NCBI RefSeq assembly: GCF_001512285.1
Contig: NZ_LNUV01000003.1
Span: 780,059-844,058 of the forward strand
DNA: 64,000 nt
Reading direction: 5' to 3'
From: Arthrobacter sp. EpRS71
GTDB lineage: Bacteria; Actinomycetota; Actinomycetes; Actinomycetales; Micrococcaceae
Made by a program: the position numbers and the translations under genes. This document shows positions 9,234 through 17,859 of the stretch, piece by piece. The notes under the pieces were generated by a model. That model was not told the origin of the DNA. It made no database searches and saw only the letters and a program-made list of their open reading frames with translations. How positions within the stretch are numbered: the first letter of the stretch is position 1; every line of letters starts with the position of its first letter.

Positions 9234-11132
9234 CTACGCATCGAAATGGGCGAGGACACCGGCAATCGAGGAGCCATCCGGGAAATCGAACCGCCCCTGG
9301 CCCTCCCCTTCCCCGGCAACAAACGTGACACCCCCGTCCGGCGAAGCACCTCCCGCACCGGCGAGGATCACGACGGCGGCGTAGTCGCCGTCGTGCGCGG
9401 TGCCCGAGGTTCCCACCCATGGAATGGTGAGCTCCGAGCCCATCGGGTGGGCGCCGGGGCGGGCGAATGTTCCTGACGAGTCCAGAGCCACCCCGAACCC
9501 CGGCACGGGAAGCACCGAGCTGACCATAGAGGAGGCAGCGTCCACCGGCCAGCCACCAATCCTTAGCGAGACCGCAGAACCCTCAGCACCCGAAACGCGC
9601 ACCAACCTCAGCTCGACGGCACCCCGTGTCACCGAAACCACCGTCACCGAAGGACCAGACGTTGCAGTGCCGGCCACCCCGCTGCCGTGATCGGGGCCTG
9701 CGTCGGGGTCGGGTTCGATCCAATGTGCCGTGAACCGGGACGCCCCCACCTGGAAGCCGCCTTCGGAGAACGAACCGAGGTGCTCAAAACCCGTCCGATG
9801 CGTCAGCCGGCCAGAGGAATCAACGAACGCCACCGCATTGTCCACGGACTCAGGTGCCAGGTCAGGGAACGTGTGCGTCGAGTACCCGAGCCGTGCGTAC
9901 AAGGGCGAGTCAGCCACCACAGCGCCAACAACAGCGTGATCCGTGGCGTGGTTCCGGACCCGGACCACACCGTCGGCACGAGTTCCATCAACCTGCCAGC
10001 CCGGCGCCACGATCAGTCGCTGAGTGTCGGCAACCTCCACGGGCAAAGGCGCCTCAACGGAGGTCCACGCCGCATGATCCGCCGGCAAGGCCAACCCCAG
10101 CATGCCCTTCGCTGCCCAGTAGGGCGAGCCCGCACCGGAGTAGGCCTGCTTCATGCCGGCAAATTCTCCGTGCCAGCCGATGGACAGGAGCCCGTCCTCG
10201 GTGATCGCTCCGTGCCGGGCAAAGTAGTCGAGCATCCCGGACGCTGCCCGGCGCGCCATTCCTGGCGCCAACCGCGTGTGCCCGGACAACTCCCCCACCC
10301 AGAATGGTGCCGCGGCCGCGAACCGGTAGATCAAGCTCCGGCCTTGGATCAGCGGAGCGCCATTCGCGCCGACGAGGAACGCGGCGTCGTCCAGGAAGTC
10401 AGCCAGCCGGTCGCCGTCGAGCTTCTTCCGGGCGGCAACGCGCGGATCGTTCGGAGCCATCAGCGCCCAGAGCTGCGGATACACCTGGAAAGCCCAGCCA
10501 ACGTAGTGGTCGTACGCGCGTTCCGGTCCGTCCGCGAACCAGCCACCGCCCCGGTACAGCAAATCGTGGATGGCGAGTCCGGCGTCGATGTCCTCGTCCG
10601 AGTATCGGCCGCCAACGGATGCCAGGAACGTCTCCACCACAATTTGGAACCACACCCAGTTGATGGGCGGGTACTCCTCGCCGATCACCGTCTCGAACCA
10701 GGCAATGAGCTGCTCCTGGACGCGCTCGGGTAGCTTGTCCCACAGAACGTCGCGGGTCAACGCCAGTCCAACAGCCAACGACGCCGCCTCTACCTTCGCC
10801 TGCCCCAGCTCTCCTGGCGTCGGCCACCGGTCCGGGTTGGCGGGGTTGGTCCCGGCGTCGAGTCCGGCGGCGTACCAATCAGCGATCCACCCGGTGTTGG
10901 CGGGATCCCCGGCTATACGGAACGACGCCAGCAGGAACGTCCGGGCGAACGCTTCCAGAGAGTCACTTCGCGGGCCGTACCGGCTGTTGGCTCCGGGCAG
11001 GTGGATGTTGGCGTGGTCGGCAGTGGCGTAGCGGTGGGCGGAACCCAGAAGGTGATCCGCATACGCGCACCAGTGCTCACGGGTCAGGCCGGTGAAAGGG
11101 GAAAGTTTGTGGTCCAAGGGCGGCAACAGCAT
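9234..11132 (-). CDS. DUF2264 domain-containing protein
   Basis: 632 residues, recognised by the N-terminal DUF2264 features: tryptophan-rich helical repeats (FTGLTREHWCAYADHLL, NWVWFQIVVETFL, YYDHYVGWAFQ-like stretches) in the first 350 residues, followed by a beta-rich C-terminal half. DUF2264 proteins have an alpha/alpha-toroid shape and sit in polysaccharide-degradation loci; some relatives are suspected lyases or hydrolases. No signal peptide, so cytoplasmic. Its start codon overlaps the stop of the upstream regulator (TGATG), the last gene of a three-gene operon with the heparinase-like gene. Enzymatic activity cannot be read from sequence. Confidence 0.85.
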   Translation of the reverse strand: MLLPPLDHKLSPFTGLTREHWCAYADHLLGSAHRYATADHANIHLPGANSRYGPRSDSLEAFARTFLLASFRIAGDPANTGWIADWYAAGLDAGTNPANPDRWPTPGELGQAKVEAASLAVGLALTRDVLWDKLPERVQEQLIAWFETVIGEEYPPINWVWFQIVVETFLASVGGRYSDEDIDAGLAIHDLLYRGGGWFADGPERAYDHYVGWAFQVYPQLWALMAPNDPRVAARKKLDGDRLADFLDDAAFLVGANGAPLIQGRSLIYRFAAAAPFWVGELSGHTRLAPGMARRAASGMLDYFARHGAITEDGLLSIGWHGEFAGMKQAYSGAGSPYWAAKGMLGLALPADHAAWTSVEAPLPVEVADTQRLIVAPGWQVDGTRADGVVRVRNHATDHAVVGAVVADSPLYARLGYSTHTFPDLAPESVDNAVAFVDSSGRLTHRTGFEHLGSFSEGGFQVGASRFTAHWIEPDPDAGPDHGSGVAGTATSGPSVTVVSVTRGAVELRLVRVSGAEGSAVSLRIGGWPVDAASSMVSSVLPVPGFGVALDSSGTFARPGAHPMGSELTIPWVGTSGTAHDGDYAAVVILAGAGGASPDGGVTFVAGEGEGQGRFDFPDGSSIAGVLAHFDA

Positions 11133-12280
11133 CAGAGCGAGTCCTCCAACGCAACTCCGGCGAGCCCCCGCGGCGCACCCAACGACGAATCGCGCACAAT
11201 CAGCTCGGGGTTCAGGTCAATACGATGCACAGGGCGCATCCTTCCTTCGGCCAGGCGGGCAGCCATCAGCTGCACCGCCACCTTGCCGACGTAGCTTTTG
11301 GGCGGCCGGACCGCCGAGATTGCGGGTTCGGCGAGGTACGCCACTTCGTCGTCGTATCCAACGATCGCCATGCTGCCGGGAACATCCACCCCACGGTCCA
11401 CGCAGTGCTGCACGAACGCCACGGCCTGGGTATCGGAGTGCACCAGCATGGCCGTGGTCCCTGATGAACGGCAGAGCTCCAGGACTTGATCAAAGTGCTT
11501 TGCCCGGTCACCGTTGTCCAGTTTGGCGGAGTCCTCATGGATGGACTTTTCCAGCGGAATCTTCAGGGCAGCAAGGGCCTGCTTCCAACCGCGGACCACG
11601 TGGGGGCTGGTGGGGCTCGTTGAATCGGTGAGGCAGCCGATCATCCGGTGTCCCTCCTGCCATAAGTGCCGCACGGCCATCCCCGCACCGAAAGAATGAT
11701 CCGTGGCCACCCACTCCAGACGGTGGGACGGGATCTCGGACGGCGCCCGACGCTCTGCCATGATCACCGGGATGGGCAGGGCGTTCAGCCAGCGGAGAAG
11801 TTCTTTGCCATGCTCACCACCCATATCCGGGGCAACAATCAGGCCGTCAATGTTCTGCGTATCCAAGAGAGCCTGGACCTGGCGGCGGTTATCGGCAGCG
11901 TCATAGGCGGAACCCCGGACCAGGATACGGAGATTCTGCACCTCGGCCTCTCCACGGGCCCCGGAAATCACCTGCGGCCAGTAATAATCCAGCGACGGAA
12001 CCACCATGCCGATGGAGTAGCTGTGAGCCGACGGCCTCCCCACAGCCGCCGATCGATCCAACGGGCTGGGCAACGTGGCACCGCCGTGAACACGTGACAC
12101 CAGGCCTTCGTCGGCGAGCGTGTTCACGTCGCGGCGGATGGTCAGCTCGCTGACGCCCAGCTTCGCGGCGATATCGCGCACGGTAATGGCACCATGCGCA
12201 CGCAGCTCCTCCATGAGCCGCTCACGGCGTTGCAGCGAAAACAACGACTTCCCGGGTTCCGGGCTTGATTCGTTAGTCAT
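11132..12280 (-). CDS. hybrid regulator: DeoR-type HTH fused to LacI-type sugar-binding domain
   Basis: 382 residues. Residues about 15-70 are a DeoR wHTH (RRERLMEELRAHGAITV, VSELTIRRDVNTLADEGLV, VHGGATL). The rest is not the DeoR sugar-phosphate fold but a periplasmic-binding-protein-like LacI/GalR domain (YSIGMVVPSLDYYWPQVISG at the start, GLIVAPD, ATDHSFGAGMAVRHL, GYDDEVAYLAEPAISAVRPP near the end). It therefore probably senses a free sugar. The ATG at 12280 is chosen because the HTH begins a few residues later; it overlaps the heparinase-like stop by eight bases (ATGACTAA). Encoded inside the operon it likely controls. Confidence 0.88.
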   Translation of the reverse strand: MTNESSPEPGKSLFSLQRRERLMEELRAHGAITVRDIAAKLGVSELTIRRDVNTLADEGLVSRVHGGATLPSPLDRSAAVGRPSAHSYSIGMVVPSLDYYWPQVISGARGEAEVQNLRILVRGSAYDAADNRRQVQALLDTQNIDGLIVAPDMGGEHGKELLRWLNALPIPVIMAERRAPSEIPSHRLEWVATDHSFGAGMAVRHLWQEGHRMIGCLTDSTSPTSPHVVRGWKQALAALKIPLEKSIHEDSAKLDNGDRAKHFDQVLELCRSSGTTAMLVHSDTQAVAFVQHCVDRGVDVPGSMAIVGYDDEVAYLAEPAISAVRPPKSYVGKVAVQLMAARLAEGRMRPVHRIDLNPELIVRDSSLGAPRGLAGVALEDSL

Positions 12281-14288
12281 GTGTTGCCTCCACTGTGAGG
12301 GTGAACGCGCCGGAAGCGCGGGTGTCTGCGGGCATTCGGAAACGGAGCCTGGTGAGCTTTTCGCCCCAGATATCGCTGAGGAGCGGATCGTCGAGGTGCC
12401 ATTCGTCAACGAGTACGACGGCGGTGGCCGGCTTCCACCTCAGGTGCAGGCCCTTGGTGGTTTCCGCAGCCGGAATCCCCTGCGGCGTGCTGGTGGCCGT
12501 CGCGTCTGTGCCGACGCTGACGGTGCCGGCAACCAGGTAAGTGATGTCGACGTCGTGCGTTCCGTCCGCTTGGTGTGCCGGCAGGTTCCATCGATCGTCA
12601 ATCACCACGGATCCCTGCTCCCGGTTCATCAAGGAGGTCCGGATCCATTGCTCGGCGTGGCCCAGGCCGTAGGCGGCCCCGAGACCCAACGCCAGGGTGG
12701 GCTCCTCCGGGGTGGGTTCCTGCAGAACAGTCGCCGCGAATTCCGCACCGGTCCCCTGTTCCAGCCCAAACGGCGCGGGCACGCTGTGCCAGGCGCTCTG
12801 CATGGCCCGAATCTGGTACCGATCAGGTCCGAACGTTTGGGCGGTGTAGGTGGGCTGGCCGGCGTCGACCAGCAGCGGCACGCCGTCCACGGCAACAACC
12901 ACGGAGCCGACGTCGCGGTGGTTGTGGTGCTCGCCGTTGTGCCCGCCCTTGGCCGCGAGCGTGAGCCCGTCCGATGAACCCGGGATTTGCCGCGCCACCA
13001 TGATCTGGACCGACGGCAGGTACGTCCCCCAACTAGGTAGCAGATCAGGTCGTTCTGAGGGCTCAGAACGACCTGATCTGCTACCTAGTTGGGTGCGGGA
13101 GGAGACGGAGGTGAGGTGGGTGAGGACGCGGCCCAGCCCGGCGGCGGCGTTCGGTTCAGGCTCGACGGCGGCAAAGGTTGCGGCATGCGCTGCTGCCTCG
13201 GAGTCCCCCAGCCGGACGGCCCAACGGTGCAGCATTCCCCACGGCAGTCCTTCGTGGGCGCGGGCCGGGCCGTCGGCGACGTTCAAGAACCACCGGTGAC
13301 CCAGGTGCATGCGGTGCGGGAAGGCCACCAAGGCACGGATCACGGGCAGGTCCGGATTCAGGACACCGCCGCTTGCTTCCTCCAACAGGGCCAGGCCCTC
13401 CAGCGCCCGCCCGGCGCCATTCCACCAATAGGCGAAGCCCTCGTCGATTGCGCCGTCGGCCGGGATGGAAGCCAGGAAACGGTCCAGGCCCTCGATGCAC
13501 CGGACAACAACCTCCGCCTGCACCTGAGAATCCTCAACCAGCATGAGCGCGGCCACGATGATGTTGGAGTGGATCCACGGGTTCCAGTTGTGGACGTCCC
13601 CATCGAGGCCCAGCCAGTGCCAATCGAGCCGGTCCAGGAATGGCCGGATCACCCGTTGGTTCGCTTCCGCACGGATCCGCCCGCGCAGGCCGGGTGCACG
13701 CTCATCCAGCGCGTCACCGAGCACCAGGTCCAGCCAGGCGAGCTGCGCCACCACCTCACCTGCGCCCAGATCCAGGTACGGCCGGGAAAGATCCGGCACC
13801 ACGTGGCCGCTACGGGTGAACACGTCGTCGTGCGCTGCCCAACTCCACGAGCTTTGCTCACACAGGAGGTACGCGCCGTCAATCACTTCGTCGAGCCAGC
13901 CGTCACCAGCTGGTCCACCCGAGGCGGCCATTACGACGGCGCGGGTCAGCCGCTGCTGTCGGCTCGCCACAAGTCCCTCGTAGGCAGTGCGGTTGCCGTC
14001 GCGGAAGTAGCGCGCGTAGTGGGATACCAAGGGTTGTGGCCACGGGGTTCCCTTCTCCGCTTCCGCTTGGGCGCGAAGCTCCGAAACGAGTAGCTCCGAA
14101 GTGGGGCGGGCAGCAGCGAGCTGCCATCCGGCGTCGGACGCTGAGTTGGACGCTGGACGAGACGCTGGGCGAATAGTGAGGCGATCACGGGCGCCGCGAA
14201 GTGTATCCATCAGGGAGGAGGCGTCGGCGCTGGATCCCCAGGCACGCACGAGGGGTGGCTCTTGAACGGCGGCGGTGCCGGTTGCCAT
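12273..14288 (-). CDS. heparinase II/III-like protein carrying an in-frame 66-bp palindromic insertion
   Basis: 671 residues, no signal peptide, so probably acting on imported oligosaccharides. The N-terminal half is an alpha/alpha toroid (WNPWIHSNIIVAALMLVED, DEGFAYWWNGAGRALEGL); the C-terminal half has the heparinase II/III beta-sandwich motif GGHNGEHHNHRDVGSVVV with the metal/catalytic histidines, then GVPLLVDAG. Family members are polysaccharide or oligosaccharide lyases acting on uronic acids. Codons 399-421 (TQLGSRSGRSEPSERPDLLPSWG) are made by a perfect palindrome and are absent from any fold logic, lying between the toroid and the beta domain. First gene of the operon with the hybrid regulator and DUF2264 protein. 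Confidence 0.85.
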   Translation of the reverse strand: MATGTAAVQEPPLVRAWGSSADASSLMDTLRGARDRLTIRPASRPASNSASDAGWQLAAARPTSELLVSELRAQAEAEKGTPWPQPLVSHYARYFRDGNRTAYEGLVASRQQRLTRAVVMAASGGPAGDGWLDEVIDGAYLLCEQSSWSWAAHDDVFTRSGHVVPDLSRPYLDLGAGEVVAQLAWLDLVLGDALDERAPGLRGRIRAEANQRVIRPFLDRLDWHWLGLDGDVHNWNPWIHSNIIVAALMLVEDSQVQAEVVVRCIEGLDRFLASIPADGAIDEGFAYWWNGAGRALEGLALLEEASGGVLNPDLPVIRALVAFPHRMHLGHRWFLNVADGPARAHEGLPWGMLHRWAVRLGDSEAAAHAATFAAVEPEPNAAAGLGRVLTHLTSVSSRTQLGSRSGRSEPSERPDLLPSWGTYLPSVQIMVARQIPGSSDGLTLAAKGGHNGEHHNHRDVGSVVVAVDGVPLLVDAGQPTYTAQTFGPDRYQIRAMQSAWHSVPAPFGLEQGTGAEFAATVLQEPTPEEPTLALGLGAAYGLGHAEQWIRTSLMNREQGSVVIDDRWNLPAHQADGTHDVDITYLVAGTVSVGTDATATSTPQGIPAAETTKGLHLRWKPATAVVLVDEWHLDDPLLSDIWGEKLTRLRFRMPADTRASGAFTLTVEATHD
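13028..13093. repeat. 66-bp perfect palindromic element inside a coding sequence
   Basis: Arms 13028-13059 and 13062-13093 (32 bp each) are exact reverse complements around a 2-base centre. Outer end CCCAACTAGGTAGCAGATC, inner end AGGTCGTTCTGAG. The length is 22 codons exactly, and the reading frame used avoids the TAG in the arm. A related 66-bp element lies at 40208-40273. Confidence 0.92.
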
Positions 14289-14308
14289 AGGAATTCTCTC
14301 TCATTTGT

Positions 14309-14338
14309 TCGAGTTTGAATGTTTCAGATCAAGCTCGA
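14309..14338. promoter_or_regulatory. inverted repeat in the divergent promoter region, candidate operator
   Basis: TCGAGTTTGA (14309-14318) and TCAAGCTCGA (14329-14338) are inverted copies with one mismatch and a 10-base spacer. They lie 21 bases upstream of the heparinase-like gene and in the region shared with the divergent hydroxyacid dehydrogenase operon. The hybrid DeoR/LacI regulator is the obvious candidate ligand. Confidence 0.5.
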
Positions 14339-14451
14339 TTGAGTTGAATGAACTGTCTTGTTTATGAGTATGTACTGATTATTAGATGTGATGCAACACA
14401 TAAATCACGGTCGAACAGACCGCTGTTAGTTTCGAAAGGAGGATCCCCTCA

Positions 14452-15465
14452 ATGTCGCTCAAGCCCCAGGCACTGCTGGTCATGAATAGCGGAACCTTTG
14501 CTGACCAGTTCGACTCCACACGACTGGAGCGGCTGGCGGGAATGGTGGACCTCAGCGCTCAGCCGTGGACGGATTCCTTGGACGCCCCGGAACTGACGGG
14601 CCGATTGGAAGAGGTGGAAATCCTCCTCACCAGCTGGGGAGTTCCGCAGCTCAACGCAGAGCGTCTGGAACGCATGCCCAAACTCCGGGCAGTTTTCCAC
14701 TGTGCAGGAACAGTGCGCAGCTTCGTCAGCGAAGAACTCTGGGATCGCGGCATCACCGTCACCAACGGTGCCGACGCCAACGCGATCCCGGTAGCCGAGT
14801 TCACGTTCGCTTCCATAGTCCTGGCAGGCAAGAAGGCCCACGTGTTGGCCAACGACGCCCGCGTATCCAAGGATGACTGGAGCTACATAGCTAACCGTGG
14901 CGAGCTGGGCAACATCGGACGGGTCATCGGCGTCATCGGGTTCTCCCGCATCGGCCGCCGGGTAGTCCAACTGGTTCAGCAACTCCAGGACGTCACGTGC
15001 CTGGTGAGCGATCCCCACGCCGACCCTCTTGAAGTCGCAGCCATGGGCGGCAAGCTGGTCACGCTCGAAGAGCTCCTGCCAGTGTCCGACGTCGTCACCA
15101 TCCACGCGCCTGCCCTACCTGAAACCCGCCACATGATCAGCACCGCCGAGCTGCAGTCCATGAAGGACCATGCGACGCTCATCAACACCGCCCGCGGTTC
15201 ACTCGTTGACACCGAAGCACTCGAAAAAGAGTGCGCCACCGGACGGATCACTGCACTACTGGACGTGACGGAGCCGGAGCCGCTGCCCGCGGAATCCACC
15301 CTGTACAACCTTCCCAACGTCATCATCACCCCGCACATCGCTGGTTCGCTCGGCACGGAAACCAGGCGGATGTCCGATGCCGCACTGGATGACCTGGAAC
15401 GATATCTCGCCGGCAAGGACCTCCTGGCCCAGGTAGTCCACGCGGACCTCGGCCTCAGCGCCTAG
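14452..15465 (+). CDS. D-2-hydroxyacid dehydrogenase family protein
   Basis: 337 residues. The NAD-binding domain has GVIGFSRIGRRVV (GxGxxG-like) and the family closing motifs NTARGSLVDTEAL and PNVIITPHIAGSL, which hold the catalytic Arg and His of the Arg-Glu-His triad. It reduces 2-keto acids or oxidises 2-hydroxy acids with NAD(H). A strong ribosome binding site (AAAGGAGG) precedes the ATG. It starts the plus-strand operon with the importer that follows and is divergent from the heparinase-like operon, so its substrate is probably a sugar-acid intermediate. A second paralogue sits at 41532. Confidence 0.87.
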   Translation: MSLKPQALLVMNSGTFADQFDSTRLERLAGMVDLSAQPWTDSLDAPELTGRLEEVEILLTSWGVPQLNAERLERMPKLRAVFHCAGTVRSFVSEELWDRGITVTNGADANAIPVAEFTFASIVLAGKKAHVLANDARVSKDDWSYIANRGELGNIGRVIGVIGFSRIGRRVVQLVQQLQDVTCLVSDPHADPLEVAAMGGKLVTLEELLPVSDVVTIHAPALPETRHMISTAELQSMKDHATLINTARGSLVDTEALEKECATGRITALLDVTEPEPLPAESTLYNLPNVIITPHIAGSLGTETRRMSDAALDDLERYLAGKDLLAQVVHADLGLSA

Positions 15466-15526
15466 CCCCGTCAAACACAAAGCCGCAATCGCGGCAGACT
15501 TAAGAAAACCCACTAAGGAGAACGCA

Positions 15527-16807
15527 ATGAAGCGCACAACCCTCGCCGCAATCGCCCTTGCGGTGACTGCAGGGCTCGGACTTACCGGCTGCGCCGGCGC
15601 TGCCGGTCCCGCCGAACCGCAGGCGGCCGAAGGCAAGACCCGGCTGACCGTCTCGGTGTGGAACTACGAGGGCACCCCAGAGTTCAAGGCCCTCTTTGAC
15701 AGCTACGAGGCTGCCAACCCCACCATCGACATTGAGCCCGTGGACATCCTGGCTGATGACTACCCCCAGAAGGTCACCACCATGTTGGCAGGCGGCGACA
15801 CCACGGACGTCCTGACCATGAAGAACGTGATCGACTACTCCCGCTACGCCAACAACGGCCAGCTGCAGGAAATCAACAGCGTGGTAGACAAGCTGGGCAA
15901 AGACAACCTTGCCGGCACGGACGCCTTCAACATTGACGGCAAGTACTTCGCAGCCCCCTACCGCCAGGACTTTTGGCTCCTGTATTACAACAAGGACCTG
16001 TTCAAGGCTGCCGGAATTGAAGATCCCAAGGACCTGACGTGGGAGAAGTACACGGAGATCGCCAAGAAGCTCTCCACCGAGGCCGGCGGCAAGAAGACCT
16101 ACGGCACCTACCACCACATCTGGCGTTCAACAGTCCAGGCCATCGCAGCAGCCCAGAACGGTGCTGACCAGAACAGCGGCGACTACGGCTTCATGGAGGA
16201 CCAGTACAACACTGCACTGGACTTGCAGAAGTCCGGCGCCACCTTGGACTTCGGCACCGCCAAGAGCCAGAAGACCAGCTACCGCACCATGTTCGAGTCC
16301 GGCCAGGCCGCCATGATGCCCATGGGTACCTGGTACATCGCCGGCATCCTCCAGGCCAAGAAGGACGGCAAGACCAACGTCAACTGGGGCTTGGCTCCGA
16401 TGCCGCAGAAGAACGACGACGGCAAGGTCACCACGTTCGGTTCGCCCACGGCCTTCGCCGTGAACAAGAACGCAACGCACTCCGATGAGGCCAAGAAGTT
16501 CATCGAGTGGGCTGCCGGTGAAGAAGGCGCCAAGGCGATCTCCAAGATCGGCGTAGTCCCTGCCCTGCAGAACGATTCCATCACCGCTGAGTACTTCAAG
16601 CTCGATGGCATGCCCACGGACGATCTGTCCAAGAAGGCCTTCACGCCGGACACCACCGAGCTGGAAATGCCCGTCAGCGACAAATCAGCCGCTACCGACA
16701 AGATCCTCAACCAGGAGCACGACCTCATCATGGTGGGCGAGCGCTCCGTCAGCGATGGCATCGCCGAGATGGGCAAGCGCGTCACGAGCGAAGTGCTGGG
16801 CAAGTAA
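15527..16807 (+). CDS. ABC sugar importer, lipoprotein solute-binding protein (CUT1 type)
   Basis: 426 residues with a lipoprotein signal peptide, lipobox LTGC with Cys22. The mature part has the family-1 extracellular binding-protein pattern (KTRLTVSVWNYEGTPEFKAL near the start, MMPMGTWYIAGI, AFAVNKNATHSDEAKKFIEW). It captures an oligosaccharide outside the membrane and hands it to the two permeases encoded next. TAAGGAG ribosome binding site. Separated from the first permease by a 125-bp gap that can form a strong hairpin. Ligand is inferred from the neighbouring galactosidase, lyase-like and dehydrogenase genes. Confidence 0.92.
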   Translation: MKRTTLAAIALAVTAGLGLTGCAGAAGPAEPQAAEGKTRLTVSVWNYEGTPEFKALFDSYEAANPTIDIEPVDILADDYPQKVTTMLAGGDTTDVLTMKNVIDYSRYANNGQLQEINSVVDKLGKDNLAGTDAFNIDGKYFAAPYRQDFWLLYYNKDLFKAAGIEDPKDLTWEKYTEIAKKLSTEAGGKKTYGTYHHIWRSTVQAIAAAQNGADQNSGDYGFMEDQYNTALDLQKSGATLDFGTAKSQKTSYRTMFESGQAAMMPMGTWYIAGILQAKKDGKTNVNWGLAPMPQKNDDGKVTTFGSPTAFAVNKNATHSDEAKKFIEWAAGEEGAKAISKIGVVPALQNDSITAEYFKLDGMPTDDLSKKAFTPDTTELEMPVSDKSAATDKILNQEHDLIMVGERSVSDGIAEMGKRVTSEVLGK

Positions 16808-16830
16808 TACAGCCCAACAAGCAACTCTCC

Positions 16831-16874
16831 CCGGTCCCGGTATCAGCGTCCCCGAGACGCGGTACCGGGACCGG
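16831..16874 (+). promoter_or_regulatory. stem-loop between binding-protein and permease genes
   Basis: CCGGTCCCGGTA (16831-16842) pairs with TACCGGGACCGG (16863-16874); an inner stem GCGTC/GACGC (16846-16850 with 16856-16860) stacks on it. There is no T-run, so rather than stopping all transcription it probably protects the upstream message, giving more binding protein than permease. Confidence 0.6.
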
Positions 16875-16932
16875 ATCTGAACTCTCCGGATCCTGAAATG
16901 GAGGAACGCCCCCGCCCCCGGGAGCGGTCATC

Positions 16933-17859
16933 ATGACTACAGAAACAATCCCCCAGGCGCCTGCCCCCGTGCAGAGCCGCGGCAACAGAAAGCAAGCCAG
17001 GCGCAACACGCTGATTGGCTGGACGTTCATCCTTCCGAACTTCCTTGGCTTCCTGGCCTTCACCCTCATTCCAGTCGTGGCCGCCTTCGCGCTCTCCTTC
17101 ATGGAATGGACCTCTTTCAGCGCTCCAAAATGGATTGGCCTGGCCAACTTTGAGCGCATGTTCGCGTCCGACTCCTTCTGGATCGCGCTGCGAAACACTG
17201 TTGTTTACGCCTTGGGCCACGTCCCGCTGACCATGGCCCTGGCACTGCTCCTGGCCATGCTGCTGAACCGTAAGCTCAAAGGCATCGGCTTCTTCCGGGT
17301 TGCCATCTTCTTCCCGTACATCACCTCGCTGGTGGCAGTGGCCGTGGTCTGGAACATGTTGTTCAGCCCGGACAGCGGCCCCATCAACCAGTTCCTCGGC
17401 GCAATCGGCATCGCCAACCCGCCTGGCTGGACCTCCAGCTCCGACTGGGCCATGCCGGCTGTGATCATCACCAGCGTGTGGCGCGACATGGGCTACTACA
17501 TGGTCCTGTACTTGGCCGGCCTCCAGGCGATCCCCACGGAGCTGTACGAAGCGGCCGAAGTGGACGGTGCCAGCGCCTGGCAGCGTTTCTGGAACGTCAC
17601 CATCCCGTCCCTGCGTCCCACCACGTTCTTTGTGGTGGTCATGCTGACGGTCTCCAGTTTCAAGGTGTTCGACCTCATTGTGGTCATGACCAACGGTGGC
17701 CCCGGACGGTCCACCACGGTGCTGTCCCAGCTGATCTACCAGGAAGGCATCGGCGAAGGTAAGTTCGGCTACTCCTCGGCCATCTCGCTGGTCCTGTTCA
17801 TCATCGTGCTGACGGTCACCGTCCTGCAGTTCAAGATCCAACAGCGGAGGGAACGCTGA
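16933..17859 (+). CDS. ABC sugar importer permease 1 (MalF type)
   Basis: 308 residues, six predicted membrane segments. The cytoplasmic coupling loop EAAEVDGASAWQRFWNVTIP (EAA motif) docks the ATPase. Partner of the next gene, whose start overlaps this stop (TGATG). No ATP-binding subunit is encoded in this operon, so a shared MsmK-like ATPase elsewhere must energise it. Confidence 0.92.
   Translation: MTTETIPQAPAPVQSRGNRKQARRNTLIGWTFILPNFLGFLAFTLIPVVAAFALSFMEWTSFSAPKWIGLANFERMFASDSFWIALRNTVVYALGHVPLTMALALLLAMLLNRKLKGIGFFRVAIFFPYITSLVAVAVVWNMLFSPDSGPINQFLGAIGIANPPGWTSSSDWAMPAVIITSVWRDMGYYMVLYLAGLQAIPTELYEAAEVDGASAWQRFWNVTIPSLRPTTFFVVVMLTVSSFKVFDLIVVMTNGGPGRSTTVLSQLIYQEGIGEGKFGYSSAISLVLFIIVLTVTVLQFKIQQRRER

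Noticed and set aside
13028..13093. CRISPR repeat or integron attachment site
   Set aside because: Single perfect hairpin with no array of spacers, no cas genes and no integrase in the window.
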